From UBA940 sp964464465 (lineage in GTDB: Bacteria; Bacteroidota; Bacteroidia; Bacteroidales; Rikenellaceae), in contig CAYXGF010000004.1 of NCBI GenBank assembly GCA_964464465.1, positions 1-64,000 on the forward strand: a stretch of 64,000 nt of DNA. The letters are read 5' to 3'. Both the position numbers and the translations under genes were made by a program. The notes below the pieces were generated by a model. That model was given only the letters and a program-made list of their open reading frames with translations, ran no database searches and had not been told where the DNA came from. Each line of letters starts with the position of its first letter. Within the stretch, counting starts at the first letter, position 1. Shown here one piece after another: positions 1-6,357 of this stretch.

Positions 1-50
1 GCCTCAGCGAAGTTATGAACCGGGTGTTCCCCGACGTGGAGGTATTGTGA
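1..50 (+). CDS. C-terminal end of an unidentified gene (partial)
   Basis: The frame starting at base 3 reads LSEVMNRVFPDVEVL and stops at 48-50, so a gene enters from the left edge. Sixteen codons including the stop are too few to name a family, and I do not recognise it. The duplicated copy at 161-210 adds about 35 upstream residues of an acidic, helical C-terminus, assuming the second copy preserves the original arrangement. Confidence 0.5.
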   Translation, partial: LSEVMNRVFPDVEVL

Positions 51-70
51 CAGAACAAAATCCCGCCGCC

Positions 71-210
71 CTGCGAGCGACCCTGAGAAGGTGGAGGCCC
101 TCAGTGGGGCGATGCACAACGTTGTCGACGAGCTTGCGGCAAGGAGCCTTGAAAAACTGCGCCTCAGCGAAGTTATGAACCGGGTATTCCCCGACGTGGA
201 GGTGTTGTGA
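71..210 (+). pseudogene. Duplicated 3' fragment of the upstream gene
   Basis: This is a start-less remnant, open in frame up to the stop at 208-210. It encodes a peptide ending in the same LSEVMNRVFPDVEVL tail as the gene at 1-50. Its frame is closed by a stop at 16-18 and differs from the frame of the first copy, so it is not a read-through extension. It is best described as a non-functional tandem copy of the gene's end. Confidence 0.6.
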
Positions 211-310
211 CAGAAAAAAATCCCGCCGCCGAATTCAACAGCAGCGGAGCAAAAGCAACGAAAAGAAAATAAAAACACAGGCAAAGTGTCGGAATAAGAA
301 AGAAAAATAT

Positions 311-318
311 TACTTTTG
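311..318 (+). promoter_or_regulatory. Bacteroidota -7 element (TACTTTTG)
   Basis: TACTTTTG fits the TAnnTTTG consensus and lies 15 bases before the ATG at 333. No clear -33 TTTG is visible at the usual spacing, so the assignment is tentative. Confidence 0.4.
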
Positions 319-332
319 GAAAAATTATCGAT

Positions 333-1469
333 ATGAAACATATGTTCGCAGTTATTTTTCCGATTCTGTTTTCAATCTGCGCCGGCGCGCAAAACGCAGA
401 CAATCTGCCGCCAAGTATAAGCACAGGCCCGTGGAAAGAGGGGCATGTGCAGGGTGTGGCCGTGGACACGCAGAGAGGATACGCATACTTCTCGTTCACC
501 ACGATGCTGGTCAAAACAGACTTGCAGGGCAATGTCATCGGCACGGTGAAGGGCTTGCTGGGGCATCTGGGATGTCTCGACCTGAACCCAGACGACGGCC
601 GAATATACGGCTCGCTCGAATACAAGAACGACGCAATCGGAAAGGGAATACTGAACCGCAAGGGCGTGAACGGAACGATAGAAAACGCATTCTACGTGGC
701 GATTTTCGATACCGAACGAATCGTCAGAACGGACATGGATGCCGAACGCGACTCTGTGATGACAACAGTGTTTCTGCCGACGGTGCTCGACGACTACACG
801 GCCGATGTCGAAACAGGCGGCCGCTCCGTAAAGCACAGATACGGTTGCAGCGGAATAGACGGAATATCGTTCGGCCCCGAATTCGGCAAAAAAAACGGCA
901 GAAACATGCTCATCGTCGCATACGGAATATACGGCGACACCACACGAACCGACAACGACTACCAGATTCTGCTGCAATACGACACCAAACTCTGGAAAAA
1001 ATACGAAACCCCGCTGTCGCAGAACAACATGCACTCGAACGGCCCGAAACAGCCCAGAAACCGATACTTCGTATACACCGGAAACACGACATACGGAATA
1101 CAGAACCTCGAATACGACAGTCATTCCGGCGGATGGTTCATGGCCGCGTACAAAGGACGCAAATGCAGGTTCCCGAACTACTCCGTATTCATCGCCGACG
1201 GCAACGCAAAACCCAAAAAACAGAATCTCAACGGAATAGAATATTCCCCTAAGGGCAAAGTCGTTCCGCTGGCCGAATACGGTGCCCAGCACTGCCCCAG
1301 CGGCGTAAGAGGCTACAACTTCCCGCTCGGCGCAACAGGTATGCACTCGCTCGGAAACGGACTGTTCTACCTGTCCAAAAACAGTTCCGGCAAGAAAGGC
1401 CAGAGCTGCACGCTGACCCTTTTCCGATTCACAGGCAAGACAGACAAACCGTTCGAAGCGGTAAAATAG
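333..1469 (+). CDS. Secreted protein, possible beta-propeller
   Basis: A 378-residue protein with a signal peptide of about 20 residues ending AGA-Q (no lipobox cysteine), so it is probably exported by Sec and released to the periplasm or beyond. The body is rich in short beta-type segments with G-V-A-V-D and D-L-x-G-N patterns near residues 35-70 (HVQGVAVDTQRGYAYFSF), reminiscent of NHL/SMP-30-like propeller blades. No catalytic motif is recognised and I cannot assign a function. It appears to be transcribed alone, from a TACTTTTG element just upstream, and ends in a GC-rich hairpin at 1490. The product name is descriptive only. Confidence 0.7.
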   Translation: MKHMFAVIFPILFSICAGAQNADNLPPSISTGPWKEGHVQGVAVDTQRGYAYFSFTTMLVKTDLQGNVIGTVKGLLGHLGCLDLNPDDGRIYGSLEYKNDAIGKGILNRKGVNGTIENAFYVAIFDTERIVRTDMDAERDSVMTTVFLPTVLDDYTADVETGGRSVKHRYGCSGIDGISFGPEFGKKNGRNMLIVAYGIYGDTTRTDNDYQILLQYDTKLWKKYETPLSQNNMHSNGPKQPRNRYFVYTGNTTYGIQNLEYDSHSGGWFMAAYKGRKCRFPNYSVFIADGNAKPKKQNLNGIEYSPKGKVVPLAEYGAQHCPSGVRGYNFPLGATGMHSLGNGLFYLSKNSSGKKGQSCTLTLFRFTGKTDKPFEAVK

Positions 1470-1489
1470 CTCCGGAATAAATCACAACA

Positions 1490-1520
1490 ACGCCGCCTGA
1501 TACACAAGGCGGCGTTTCTT
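1490..1520 (+). terminator. Rho-independent terminator
   Basis: The arms acgccgcc and ggcggcgt enclose a 10-base loop and are followed by ttctta. The hairpin lies 20 bases after the stop at 1469. Confidence 0.7.
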
Positions 1521-1640
1521 ATATGCCCCGGCCGAAGCAACATCACAAAAAAAGAAAGGCTGCCATTTCGGACAGCCTTCAACGAAAAGTGGAGAATACG
1601 AGATTCGAACTCGGGCGCTTGCGCCACAAGGCTTGACTAT

Positions 1641-1678
1641 CCTCCCAAACCCTCCTTTCAAAAGGAGGGATTAGGAGG
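1641..1678. repeat. REP-like palindrome, copy 1
   Basis: A nearly perfect palindrome centred on CCCTCCTTTCAAAAGGAGGG, extended by flanking CCTCC and GGAGG. It lies within the tRNA-Ala 3' duplication. The form suggests a dispersed palindromic repeat, but the window shows only these two copies. Confidence 0.65.
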
Positions 1679-1797
1679 TCACTCATTCCATCAGATTGCA
1701 ACAAAAAAAGAAAGGCTGCCATTTCGGACAGCCTTAAATGAAAAGTGGAGAATACGAGATTCGAACTCGGGCGCTTTGCGCCACAAGGCTTGACTAT

Positions 1798-1836
1798 CCT
1801 CCCCAACCCTCCTTTCAAAAGGAGGGATTTAGGAGG
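1798..1836. repeat. REP-like palindrome, copy 2
   Basis: Second copy of the palindrome at 1641-1678, with the same core and one- or two-base differences in the outer arms, in the same relative position inside the second duplication unit. Confidence 0.65.
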
Positions 1837-1861
1837 TCACTCGTTCGATCAGAATGCAACG

Positions 1862-1893
1862 AAAAAAAGAAAGGCTACCCTTTCGGAAAGCCT
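1862..1893 (-). terminator. Terminator of tRNA-Ala
   Basis: On the minus strand AAGGCTTTCCGAAAGGGTAG then CCTTTCTTTTTTT forms a hairpin with a T-run just after the tRNA 3' end. Copies recur at 1705-1737 and 1548-1580. Confidence 0.7.
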
Positions 1894-1903
1894 TAAATGA
1901 AAG

Positions 1904-1977
<74 letters not shown>

Positions 1978-1989
1978 GAGTGTACGGAG

Positions 1990-2020
1990 CAAAGGTAAAC
2001 ATAAAATTCGGAAAAACAAA
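1990..2020 (-). promoter_or_regulatory. Promoter of tRNA-Ala
   Basis: On the minus strand TTTG (2020-2017), a 19-base spacer and TACCTTTG (1997-1990) match the Bacteroidota housekeeping consensus and end 13 bases before the tRNA. Confidence 0.8.
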
Positions 2021-2075
2021 ATCATCTCCGGGCTTTTCATACCCGAAGACAGAACGCGCCGCGCCCGCAACACGG

Positions 2076-2225
2076 TCAGACCTCGTCCAGAACAATCAGC
2101 TGCATGTCCTTAATCGAAGTGTCCTCAGGATTGTCAATCCCAGAGAGCGCGTATCCGGATTCGACATTCACATCGAACAATACGACCTCGGGTGCGAGAT
2201 AAACGATGGTTTGCATGGGAAACAT
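2076..2225 (-). CDS. Small protein of about 46-49 residues
   Basis: A short ORF encodes MFPMQTIVYLAPEVVLFDVN and continues to a stop at 2076, ending DMQLIVLDEV. A second ATG at 2216 gives a 46-residue product starting MQTIVY. The pattern of a Y/L-A-P-E-V stretch followed by an acidic 'ESGYALSG' segment resembles a common group of unnamed short Bacteroidales peptides; this is recalled, not searched. A TATATTTG element sits at 2244-2237 on the same strand, so the second ATG gives the more reasonable leader. No function can be assigned. Confidence 0.5.
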   Translation of the reverse strand: MFPMQTIVYLAPEVVLFDVNVESGYALSGIDNPEDTSIKDMQLIVLDEV

Positions 2226-2236
2226 ATTTACATCCG

Positions 2237-2244
2237 CAAATATA
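2237..2244 (-). promoter_or_regulatory. -7 element upstream of the small ORF
   Basis: TATATTTG on the minus strand, exact match to TAnnTTTG, 12-20 bases before the two candidate start codons. No convincing -33 box is seen. Confidence 0.45.
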
Positions 2245-2282
2245 TCAAAAAGGCTCAAAAATACAATTTTTAGACACGCAAA

Positions 2283-2306
2283 AAGGCCGAATCCTAAGGC
2301 CCATAC
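2283..2306 (-). terminator. Possible terminator (degenerate copy)
   Basis: On the minus strand GGCCTTAGGATTCGGCCTTTTT forms a short hairpin with a T-run. It appears to be the decayed copy of the ferritin terminator. Confidence 0.4.
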
Positions 2307-2432
2307 GACACCGGACAGCTGTCAAACAACGATTCGAGAAGCATCAAAGCATTATATATCAAACAAATAGTCTAAAACAGACAAGCCCTCGCCATAAAAT
2401 ACTCTAAAAAGGCTCAATAATACAATTTACGG

Positions 2433-2466
2433 ACACAAAAAAAAGGCCGGGCCCGAAGGACCCGAC
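2433..2466 (-). terminator. Terminator of ferritin
   Basis: On the minus strand GGTCGGGTCC, a short loop, GGGCCCGGCC and a run of eight Ts follow the ferritin stop by about 25 bases. Confidence 0.75.
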
Positions 2467-2491
2467 CATATCCGGCAACCGTCAAACGGCT

Positions 2492-3007
2492 CTACTTCGC
2501 AAGAATCGACGGAGCGACATACTGGCGTGCCGCAAGCTCCTTGTCGAAAAGATAGAATGCGGAGGCGTTGTCACCGATTTTCTCCATGGTGTCAATCAGC
2601 TCCTGGGCATTCTCCTCCTCCTCGACCTGTTCGTTGACAAACCATACGAGCATATTGGAAGTGGCATAGTCCTTCTCGGAAGCTGCTATATCGCACAGAT
2701 TGTGTATCATCGCAGTCACCTTGCGCTCGTGGGCAAGCGTAGCCTTGAAAGAGTCCAGAACAGAATCCCACTCGGTCTGAACCTCCGTTATAGGCGCAAG
2801 CGTAACCTTGCCGCCACGGGAAATGATATAGTTGATGAAGATGCGTGCGTGCGCCTGCTCCTCCTGAAACTGAACGGAATACCAGTTCGCAGCACCCTTG
2901 TTGCCCTTGGCCGCCGCATCCATGGACATCGAAAGATAGAGATAGGCCGACCACATCTCGGCATTGACCTGAGCGTTGAGAGCGCTCTGTAATTTTTCAC
3001 TCAACAT
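2492..3007 (-). CDS. ftn: Ferritin
   Basis: A 171-residue ferritin of the FtnA type: a cytosolic 24-mer cage that oxidises Fe(II) and stores ferric iron, which also protects anaerobes during oxygen exposure. The four-helix ferritin pattern is clear: ALNAQVNAEMWSAYLYLSMS near residues 9-28 (first ferroxidase Glu), FQEEQAHARIFINYI near 47-61 (the E..H pair), and FVNEQVEEEENAQEL with further metal-ligand acidic residues around 125-140. The ATG at 3007 gives the canonical N-terminus MLSEKLQSALN; longer in-frame starts run into the upstream noncoding region. Transcribed alone from a consensus promoter and closed by a strong terminator. The high-quality family match makes this secure. Confidence 0.95.
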   Translation of the reverse strand: MLSEKLQSALNAQVNAEMWSAYLYLSMSMDAAAKGNKGAANWYSVQFQEEQAHARIFINYIISRGGKVTLAPITEVQTEWDSVLDSFKATLAHERKVTAMIHNLCDIAASEKDYATSNMLVWFVNEQVEEEENAQELIDTMEKIGDNASAFYLFDKELAARQYVAPSILAK

Positions 3008-3047
3008 AACAATACGTTTTTGGTTTTGAATACTCTTTAAACGAATA

Positions 3048-3079
3048 CAAATATAACTATTTTTTGCAATTATTACAAA
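3048..3079 (-). promoter_or_regulatory. Promoter of ferritin
   Basis: On the minus strand TTTG (3079-3076), 20 bases and TATATTTG (3055-3048), placing the transcription start about 35 bases before the ATG. Confidence 0.7.
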
Positions 3080-3141
3080 AAAAGCCACCGGTAACACAAA
3101 CACGCACGCAACAGAAATCCCCCAGGCACCGGTATAATTAC

Positions 3142-3174
3142 AAAAAAATATCGTCTGCCAATGGCAGACGATAC
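3142..3174 (-). terminator. Terminator of tRNA-Glu
   Basis: On the minus strand ATCGTCTGCCATTGGCAGACG forms a perfect stem and is followed by ATATTTTTTT; it lies just downstream of the tRNA. Confidence 0.85.
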
Positions 3175-3186
3175 CGTCGGGTTTTG

Positions 3187-3261
3187 TACTCGGTATGGGA
3201 TTCGAACCCATGATTTTGAGAATGAGAATCTCACGTCCTGGACCAGCTAGACGAACCGAGC
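3187..3261 (-). tRNA. tRNA-Glu (CTC anticodon)
   Basis: The reverse complement begins GCTCGGTTCGTCTAG and ends ACCGAGT plus discriminator A (75 nt). The anticodon stem TGAGA/TCTCA encloses TTCTCAT, giving anticodon CTC. The T-arm is ATGGGTTCGAATCCCAT. G1 pairs with U72 as a wobble. CCA is not encoded. Confidence 0.9.
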
Positions 3262-3303
3262 ATATGTCCTTAAAACCGCCGCAGTGGCGGCTCTAATCGG
3301 GTG

Positions 3304-3334
3304 CAAATATAAGGCTTATTTTCCAATTTGCAAA
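3304..3334 (-). promoter_or_regulatory. Promoter of tRNA-Glu
   Basis: On the minus strand TTTG (3334-3331), 19 bases and TATATTTG (3311-3304): exact consensus about 40 bases upstream of the tRNA. Confidence 0.75.
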
Positions 3335-3385
3335 CAATATTCCATTTTTTTATGACAACAGCCCCGATTTTATGGATATTTTCCA

Positions 3386-3393
3386 TACATTTG
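3386..3393 (+). promoter_or_regulatory. -7 element for the ADP-ribosylglycohydrolase gene
   Basis: TACATTTG matches TAnnTTTG and lies 65 bases before the start at 3458. The -33 box is not clear. Confidence 0.45.
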
Positions 3394-3457
3394 CCTACGT
3401 ATCGCTCCCATTGCGAAGAAGAGTAGAAAACACACTTTTCTAAATATCGTTTTACAA

Positions 3458-5032
3458 ATGAAAAAAACATTTTTGACCCTTCTGAGCACTGCCATGCTCC
3501 TGACGGCGGCCAATGTTGCTTCTGCGGCCCCGAATCTACCCAAACGCATCAGGATGTCCAAGCAGGAATTGATGGATAAAATCAAGGGCGGTTGGGCCGG
3601 ACAAACAATAGGCGTAACATACGGCGGTCCGACCGAATTCGTATACAGAAGCGCCATTATCGACCAGAACGTGAATATCCCGTGGGGCGACGCCGACTAC
3701 ATCGCCAACACCATGAAGAACGCAGGTTCGCTGTACGACGACATATACATGGACCTAACATTCGTACAGATGATAGACCGCCTCGGCATAGACGTGCCGG
3801 CCGATTCGGTGGCCATAGCGTTCGCAACAGCGCCTTATCCGCTCTGGCATGCCAACCAGGCCGCAAGATACAACATCCTGAACGGAATAATGCCTCCCGA
3901 ATCCGGACACTGGAAAAACAACCCGCACGCCGACGACATCGACTATCAGATAGAGGCCGACTACGCAGGACTTATGTGCCCTGCGATGCCGATGTCGGCA
4001 TGCGAGATATCGGACAGGATAGGACACATAATGAATTACGGGGACGGCTGGTACGGCGGAGTGTACATGGCCGCGATGTACTCCATGGCATTCCTCACAT
4101 CCGACATCGGGACGATAGTCATCGAGGCCCTCAAATGCATCCCGCAGCAAAGCAAATACTACAAATGCATGAACGAGGTCATCGAATTCCACCGCGCGCA
4201 CCCCGAGGACTGGAAAAAAGCATGGGAAATGTGCTCCGAACGATGGAACGACGACAAAGGTTGCAGCGAAGGAACCATGGACCCGCTGAACATCGACGCA
4301 GTAATCAACAGCGCGTATGTCATAATAGGTCTGCTGTATGGCGAGGGTGACTTCGGCCGGACAATAGACATCTCCACACGCTGCGGACAGGATTCGGACT
4401 GCAATCCGGCTTCCGCCGCCGGAATTCTCGGCACCGCTGTCGGATATTCCAACATCCCGGCCGAGTGGCTCGACCCGCTGAAAAAGGCAGAGGACATAAA
4501 GTTCTCGTACACGGACATATCGCTCAACGACACATACCGCATGAGCTACTCGCACGCATTGCAGATGATTGAACGCGAAGGCGGAAAAATCACCCAGGAC
4601 GACGTCACGATTCGCGTGCAGAAGCCGCGTCCCGTGCAGTACGAGGAGAGCTTCAACACGATAACTCCGGACAGCCGCATCGAAATCAACGAGAATCTGA
4701 CCGACACCTATGAATTCAAGGGCAAGGGTACGGCCATGGTGATGCGAGGATACGTACAGTGCCAGGACAAAAGCTACACGGCCCGCATACAGGTGACAAT
4801 CGACGGAAAACCGATGCCCGTATCCGAAATGCCCGTATCGTACCACGACCGCAAGCTGGACCTGTTCTGGAACTATGACCTCGAACCGGGAGAGCACACC
4901 GTAACCCTGCGTCTGCTCAACCCGCGCCAGGATGCAAGCGTCCGCATGCAGAACGTGGTGCTATACCGACAGACACTGTCCGAATCGGTAATCGCAGACC
5001 CGGCACCGCTCGCTACCGGCAAAAAGAAATAA
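3458..5032 (+). CDS. Secreted ADP-ribosylglycohydrolase family protein
   Basis: A 524-residue protein with a Sec signal peptide (cleavage near ASA-A, residue 23-24). Residues ~38-370 are an ADP-ribosylglycohydrolase (DraG/ARH) domain: it opens with GGWAGQTIGVTYGG (44-57), carries an acidic metal-site segment SLYDDIYMDLTF near 91-102, and has the late signature CGQDSDCNPASAAGILG near 307-323, equivalent to the family's second Mg-binding motif, with Cys where Thr is common. Residues ~395-510 look like a beta-rich accessory domain. DraG relatives remove ADP-ribose from proteins or nucleic acids in the cytosol; an exported version must act on something in the periplasm or outside. It stands alone, and no ADP-ribosyltransferase is nearby. 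The family is clear, the substrate unknown. Confidence 0.85.
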   Translation: MKKTFLTLLSTAMLLTAANVASAAPNLPKRIRMSKQELMDKIKGGWAGQTIGVTYGGPTEFVYRSAIIDQNVNIPWGDADYIANTMKNAGSLYDDIYMDLTFVQMIDRLGIDVPADSVAIAFATAPYPLWHANQAARYNILNGIMPPESGHWKNNPHADDIDYQIEADYAGLMCPAMPMSACEISDRIGHIMNYGDGWYGGVYMAAMYSMAFLTSDIGTIVIEALKCIPQQSKYYKCMNEVIEFHRAHPEDWKKAWEMCSERWNDDKGCSEGTMDPLNIDAVINSAYVIIGLLYGEGDFGRTIDISTRCGQDSDCNPASAAGILGTAVGYSNIPAEWLDPLKKAEDIKFSYTDISLNDTYRMSYSHALQMIEREGGKITQDDVTIRVQKPRPVQYEESFNTITPDSRIEINENLTDTYEFKGKGTAMVMRGYVQCQDKSYTARIQVTIDGKPMPVSEMPVSYHDRKLDLFWNYDLEPGEHTVTLRLLNPRQDASVRMQNVVLYRQTLSESVIADPAPLATGKKK

Positions 5033-5100
5033 AACCGGCCATTATGCTGCCGGCGGGATAAGCGCCGTGCGGCGACCGAACATGGAGAACACACATAACA

Positions 5101-5136
5101 GAATCCGGAGGACGATGTTTCCCATCCTCCGGATTC
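5101..5136. terminator. Inverted repeat after the ADP-ribosylglycohydrolase gene
   Basis: gaatccggagga and tcctccggattc are perfect 12-base arms around a 12-base loop, 68 bases past the stop. There is no T-run, so it may be a Rho-assisted or RNA-stabilising hairpin instead of a classic terminator. Confidence 0.45.
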
Positions 5137-5189
5137 AATCAAACGGTAAAGACCTCAACCACCAGCACAAAACACAACAAAATAACGTT

Positions 5190-5690
5190 ATGAAAAAATT
5201 TTTCGCATTTCTGCTTCTCTCGGTCTGCTGTTCCGCCGCCGTGGCACAGAACAAGCCCGCCGTGGACTACAAAGAATCTTCGGCCCGCAATCTCGAACCC
5301 CAGCACAGCGTGATGATTACGCCCCTCATCGCCGACCTGTCAATCATCGGCGAACGTATCGTCTACACTGAAAAGGAGGCTTTCGAAAACTACCAGGTCA
5401 CGGCCGAAATCGTAAAGTTCATTCCCAATTTCAAGAAAGTGGCCCTCAGCCGCGCAGCACGGGCATATAAAGCCGACGCCATTATCGGCGCGACAGTCGA
5501 CGTGATTACCAACCCGCAGGGAAGACTCGAAATCACAGTGTCTGGCTATCCGGCCAAATACTCCAATTTCCGCAACGCGACTTCCGAAGACATAGCACTC
5601 GTACAACAGGGTCTCAGCGTAATGACGGACAACAGCTCCGACGTGCTGACTTCGCCGTCGAGCCAGACAAAAATCGAAATAGAGAAATAG
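5190..5690 (+). CDS. Secreted protein of unknown function
   Basis: A 166-residue protein with signal peptide MKKFFAFLLLSVCCSAAVAQ. The ATG at 5190 is chosen because it gives a proper signal sequence; upstream in-frame codons do not. After a short linker the mature part resembles small alpha/beta folds: repeated beta strands (MITPLIADLSIIGERIVYTE), then a helix rich in Ala (LSRAARAYKADAIIGATVDV). The ADAIIGATVDV stretch recalls YbjQ-like or lipoprotein-type domains, but I would not assign one. It is the first gene of a tight unit with an outer-membrane barrel (8 bases downstream) and a BACON lipoprotein, so an envelope role is likely by context. Confidence 0.7.
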   Translation: MKKFFAFLLLSVCCSAAVAQNKPAVDYKESSARNLEPQHSVMITPLIADLSIIGERIVYTEKEAFENYQVTAEIVKFIPNFKKVALSRAARAYKADAIIGATVDVITNPQGRLEITVSGYPAKYSNFRNATSEDIALVQQGLSVMTDNSSDVLTSPSSQTKIEIEK

Positions 5691-5698
5691 ACACGCCC

Positions 5699-6337
5699 AT
5701 GAAACGTCACATTCTAACCCTGCTGTTTTCCATATGTCTCATCTCTGCCAGCGCCCAGATAATTTCAAGTTCCTCGCTTGTGGTCACACGTCAGCGTCTG
5801 CCTGAGGTAAAACGCGGATACGGGCAGAGCATAGACATGTCCTACAACTCGCAGACGGAACAGTTTGGAAGCAGCATCGACATAACATACATAGGCGGAA
5901 TGCGGTTCAATCCGACATTTTTCCTCGGCATCGGCACCGGCGCCTCTCTCGACATATCGGACAAAAACGGCTTCTACACCGAACCCGGCACTGCACTTCC
6001 AATCAATACGCTGAACATACCGCTGTTCGCTCATTTCCGTGCATATCTGCTCAAAAGCCGATGCACGCCGTTTCTCGCGCTCTCTGTCGGCGGAAGATTC
6101 TCGACTCCGCGCGACATGCATCTCGATTTGGGAACGGTGAAGTACCGGACAATAGGGCTGTATCTCAATCCGATGATAGGTGTCAACTACCGCATGACGG
6201 CCAAAAGCGACATCTATCTCAGCGTAGGATTCCGCGGTCAGACCATGCCGCAGCTCACCGGCGCGACACCCGTCAGCGCCGAGTTCAAAAGCCGGTTCCA
6301 GTATGGAGCCGACGCACACATCGGTTTCTCATTCTGA
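5699..6337 (+). CDS. Outer-membrane beta-barrel protein
   Basis: A 212-residue protein with a signal peptide ending SASA-Q, then alternating amphipathic strands with aromatic girdles (GGMRFNPTFFLGIGTG, GGRFSTPRDMHLDLG) and a terminal phenylalanine (AHIGFSF) typical of BamA-assembled barrels. The length suggests about eight strands, similar to OmpW/OmpX-like small barrels. It is the middle gene of a three-gene unit, 8 bases after the secreted protein and 20 bases before the BACON lipoprotein. It could be an adhesion, anchoring or export partner for the neighbours; the sequence does not say which. Confidence 0.75.
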   Translation: MKRHILTLLFSICLISASAQIISSSSLVVTRQRLPEVKRGYGQSIDMSYNSQTEQFGSSIDITYIGGMRFNPTFFLGIGTGASLDISDKNGFYTEPGTALPINTLNIPLFAHFRAYLLKSRCTPFLALSVGGRFSTPRDMHLDLGTVKYRTIGLYLNPMIGVNYRMTAKSDIYLSVGFRGQTMPQLTGATPVSAEFKSRFQYGADAHIGFSF

Positions 6338-6357
6338 CAAAGAAAAAAGGAATTGCA

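Larger units (their letters stand above)
1..230 (+). repeat. 70-bp direct repeat (1-70 and 161-230) carrying a gene 3' end
   Basis: Bases 1-70 and 161-230 are the same sequence with three mismatches. Each copy codes for the same C-terminus, LSEVMNRVFPDVEVL followed by TGA (stops at 48-50 and 208-210), and then a short tail ending in cccgccgcc. Bases 71-160 between the copies read, in the frame of the second stop, as the preceding part of such a C-terminus (it includes DPEKVEALSGAMHNV). The repeat period is 160 bases. This looks like a tandem duplication of the end of a gene whose body lies left of the window. Confidence 0.85.
1548..1860 (-). repeat. Two tandem copies of the tRNA-Ala 3' end plus terminator
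   Basis: Read on the minus strand, each copy (1705-1860, then 1548-1701) contains about 90 bases of filler with a long palindrome, then the last ~24 bases of the tRNA (CGAGTTCGAATCTCG arm and TATTCTCCA end), then a copy of the tRNA terminator (AAGGCTGTCCGAAATGGCAG followed by CCTTTCTTTTTTT). The period is about 155 bases. The two copies differ at only a few positions. Neither has the D-arm, anticodon arm or 5' acceptor strand, so they are not functional tRNAs. Confidence 0.85.
2247..2505 (-). repeat. Decayed duplicate of the ferritin 3' end and terminator
   Basis: The segment from about 2247 to 2345 aligns with about 2406 to 2505. Shared blocks are aaaaaggctcaa, atacaattt, gacac, the aaaaggcc terminator arm, and ccgg followed by gtcaaac. 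The right copy contains the end of ferritin and its terminator; the left copy is degenerate. The offset is about 159 bases. Confidence 0.55.

Noticed and set aside
1592..1625. Possible second tRNA gene
   Set aside because: Only the T-arm and 3' acceptor strand are present; the D-arm, anticodon arm and 5' strand are missing, as also at 1745-1780.
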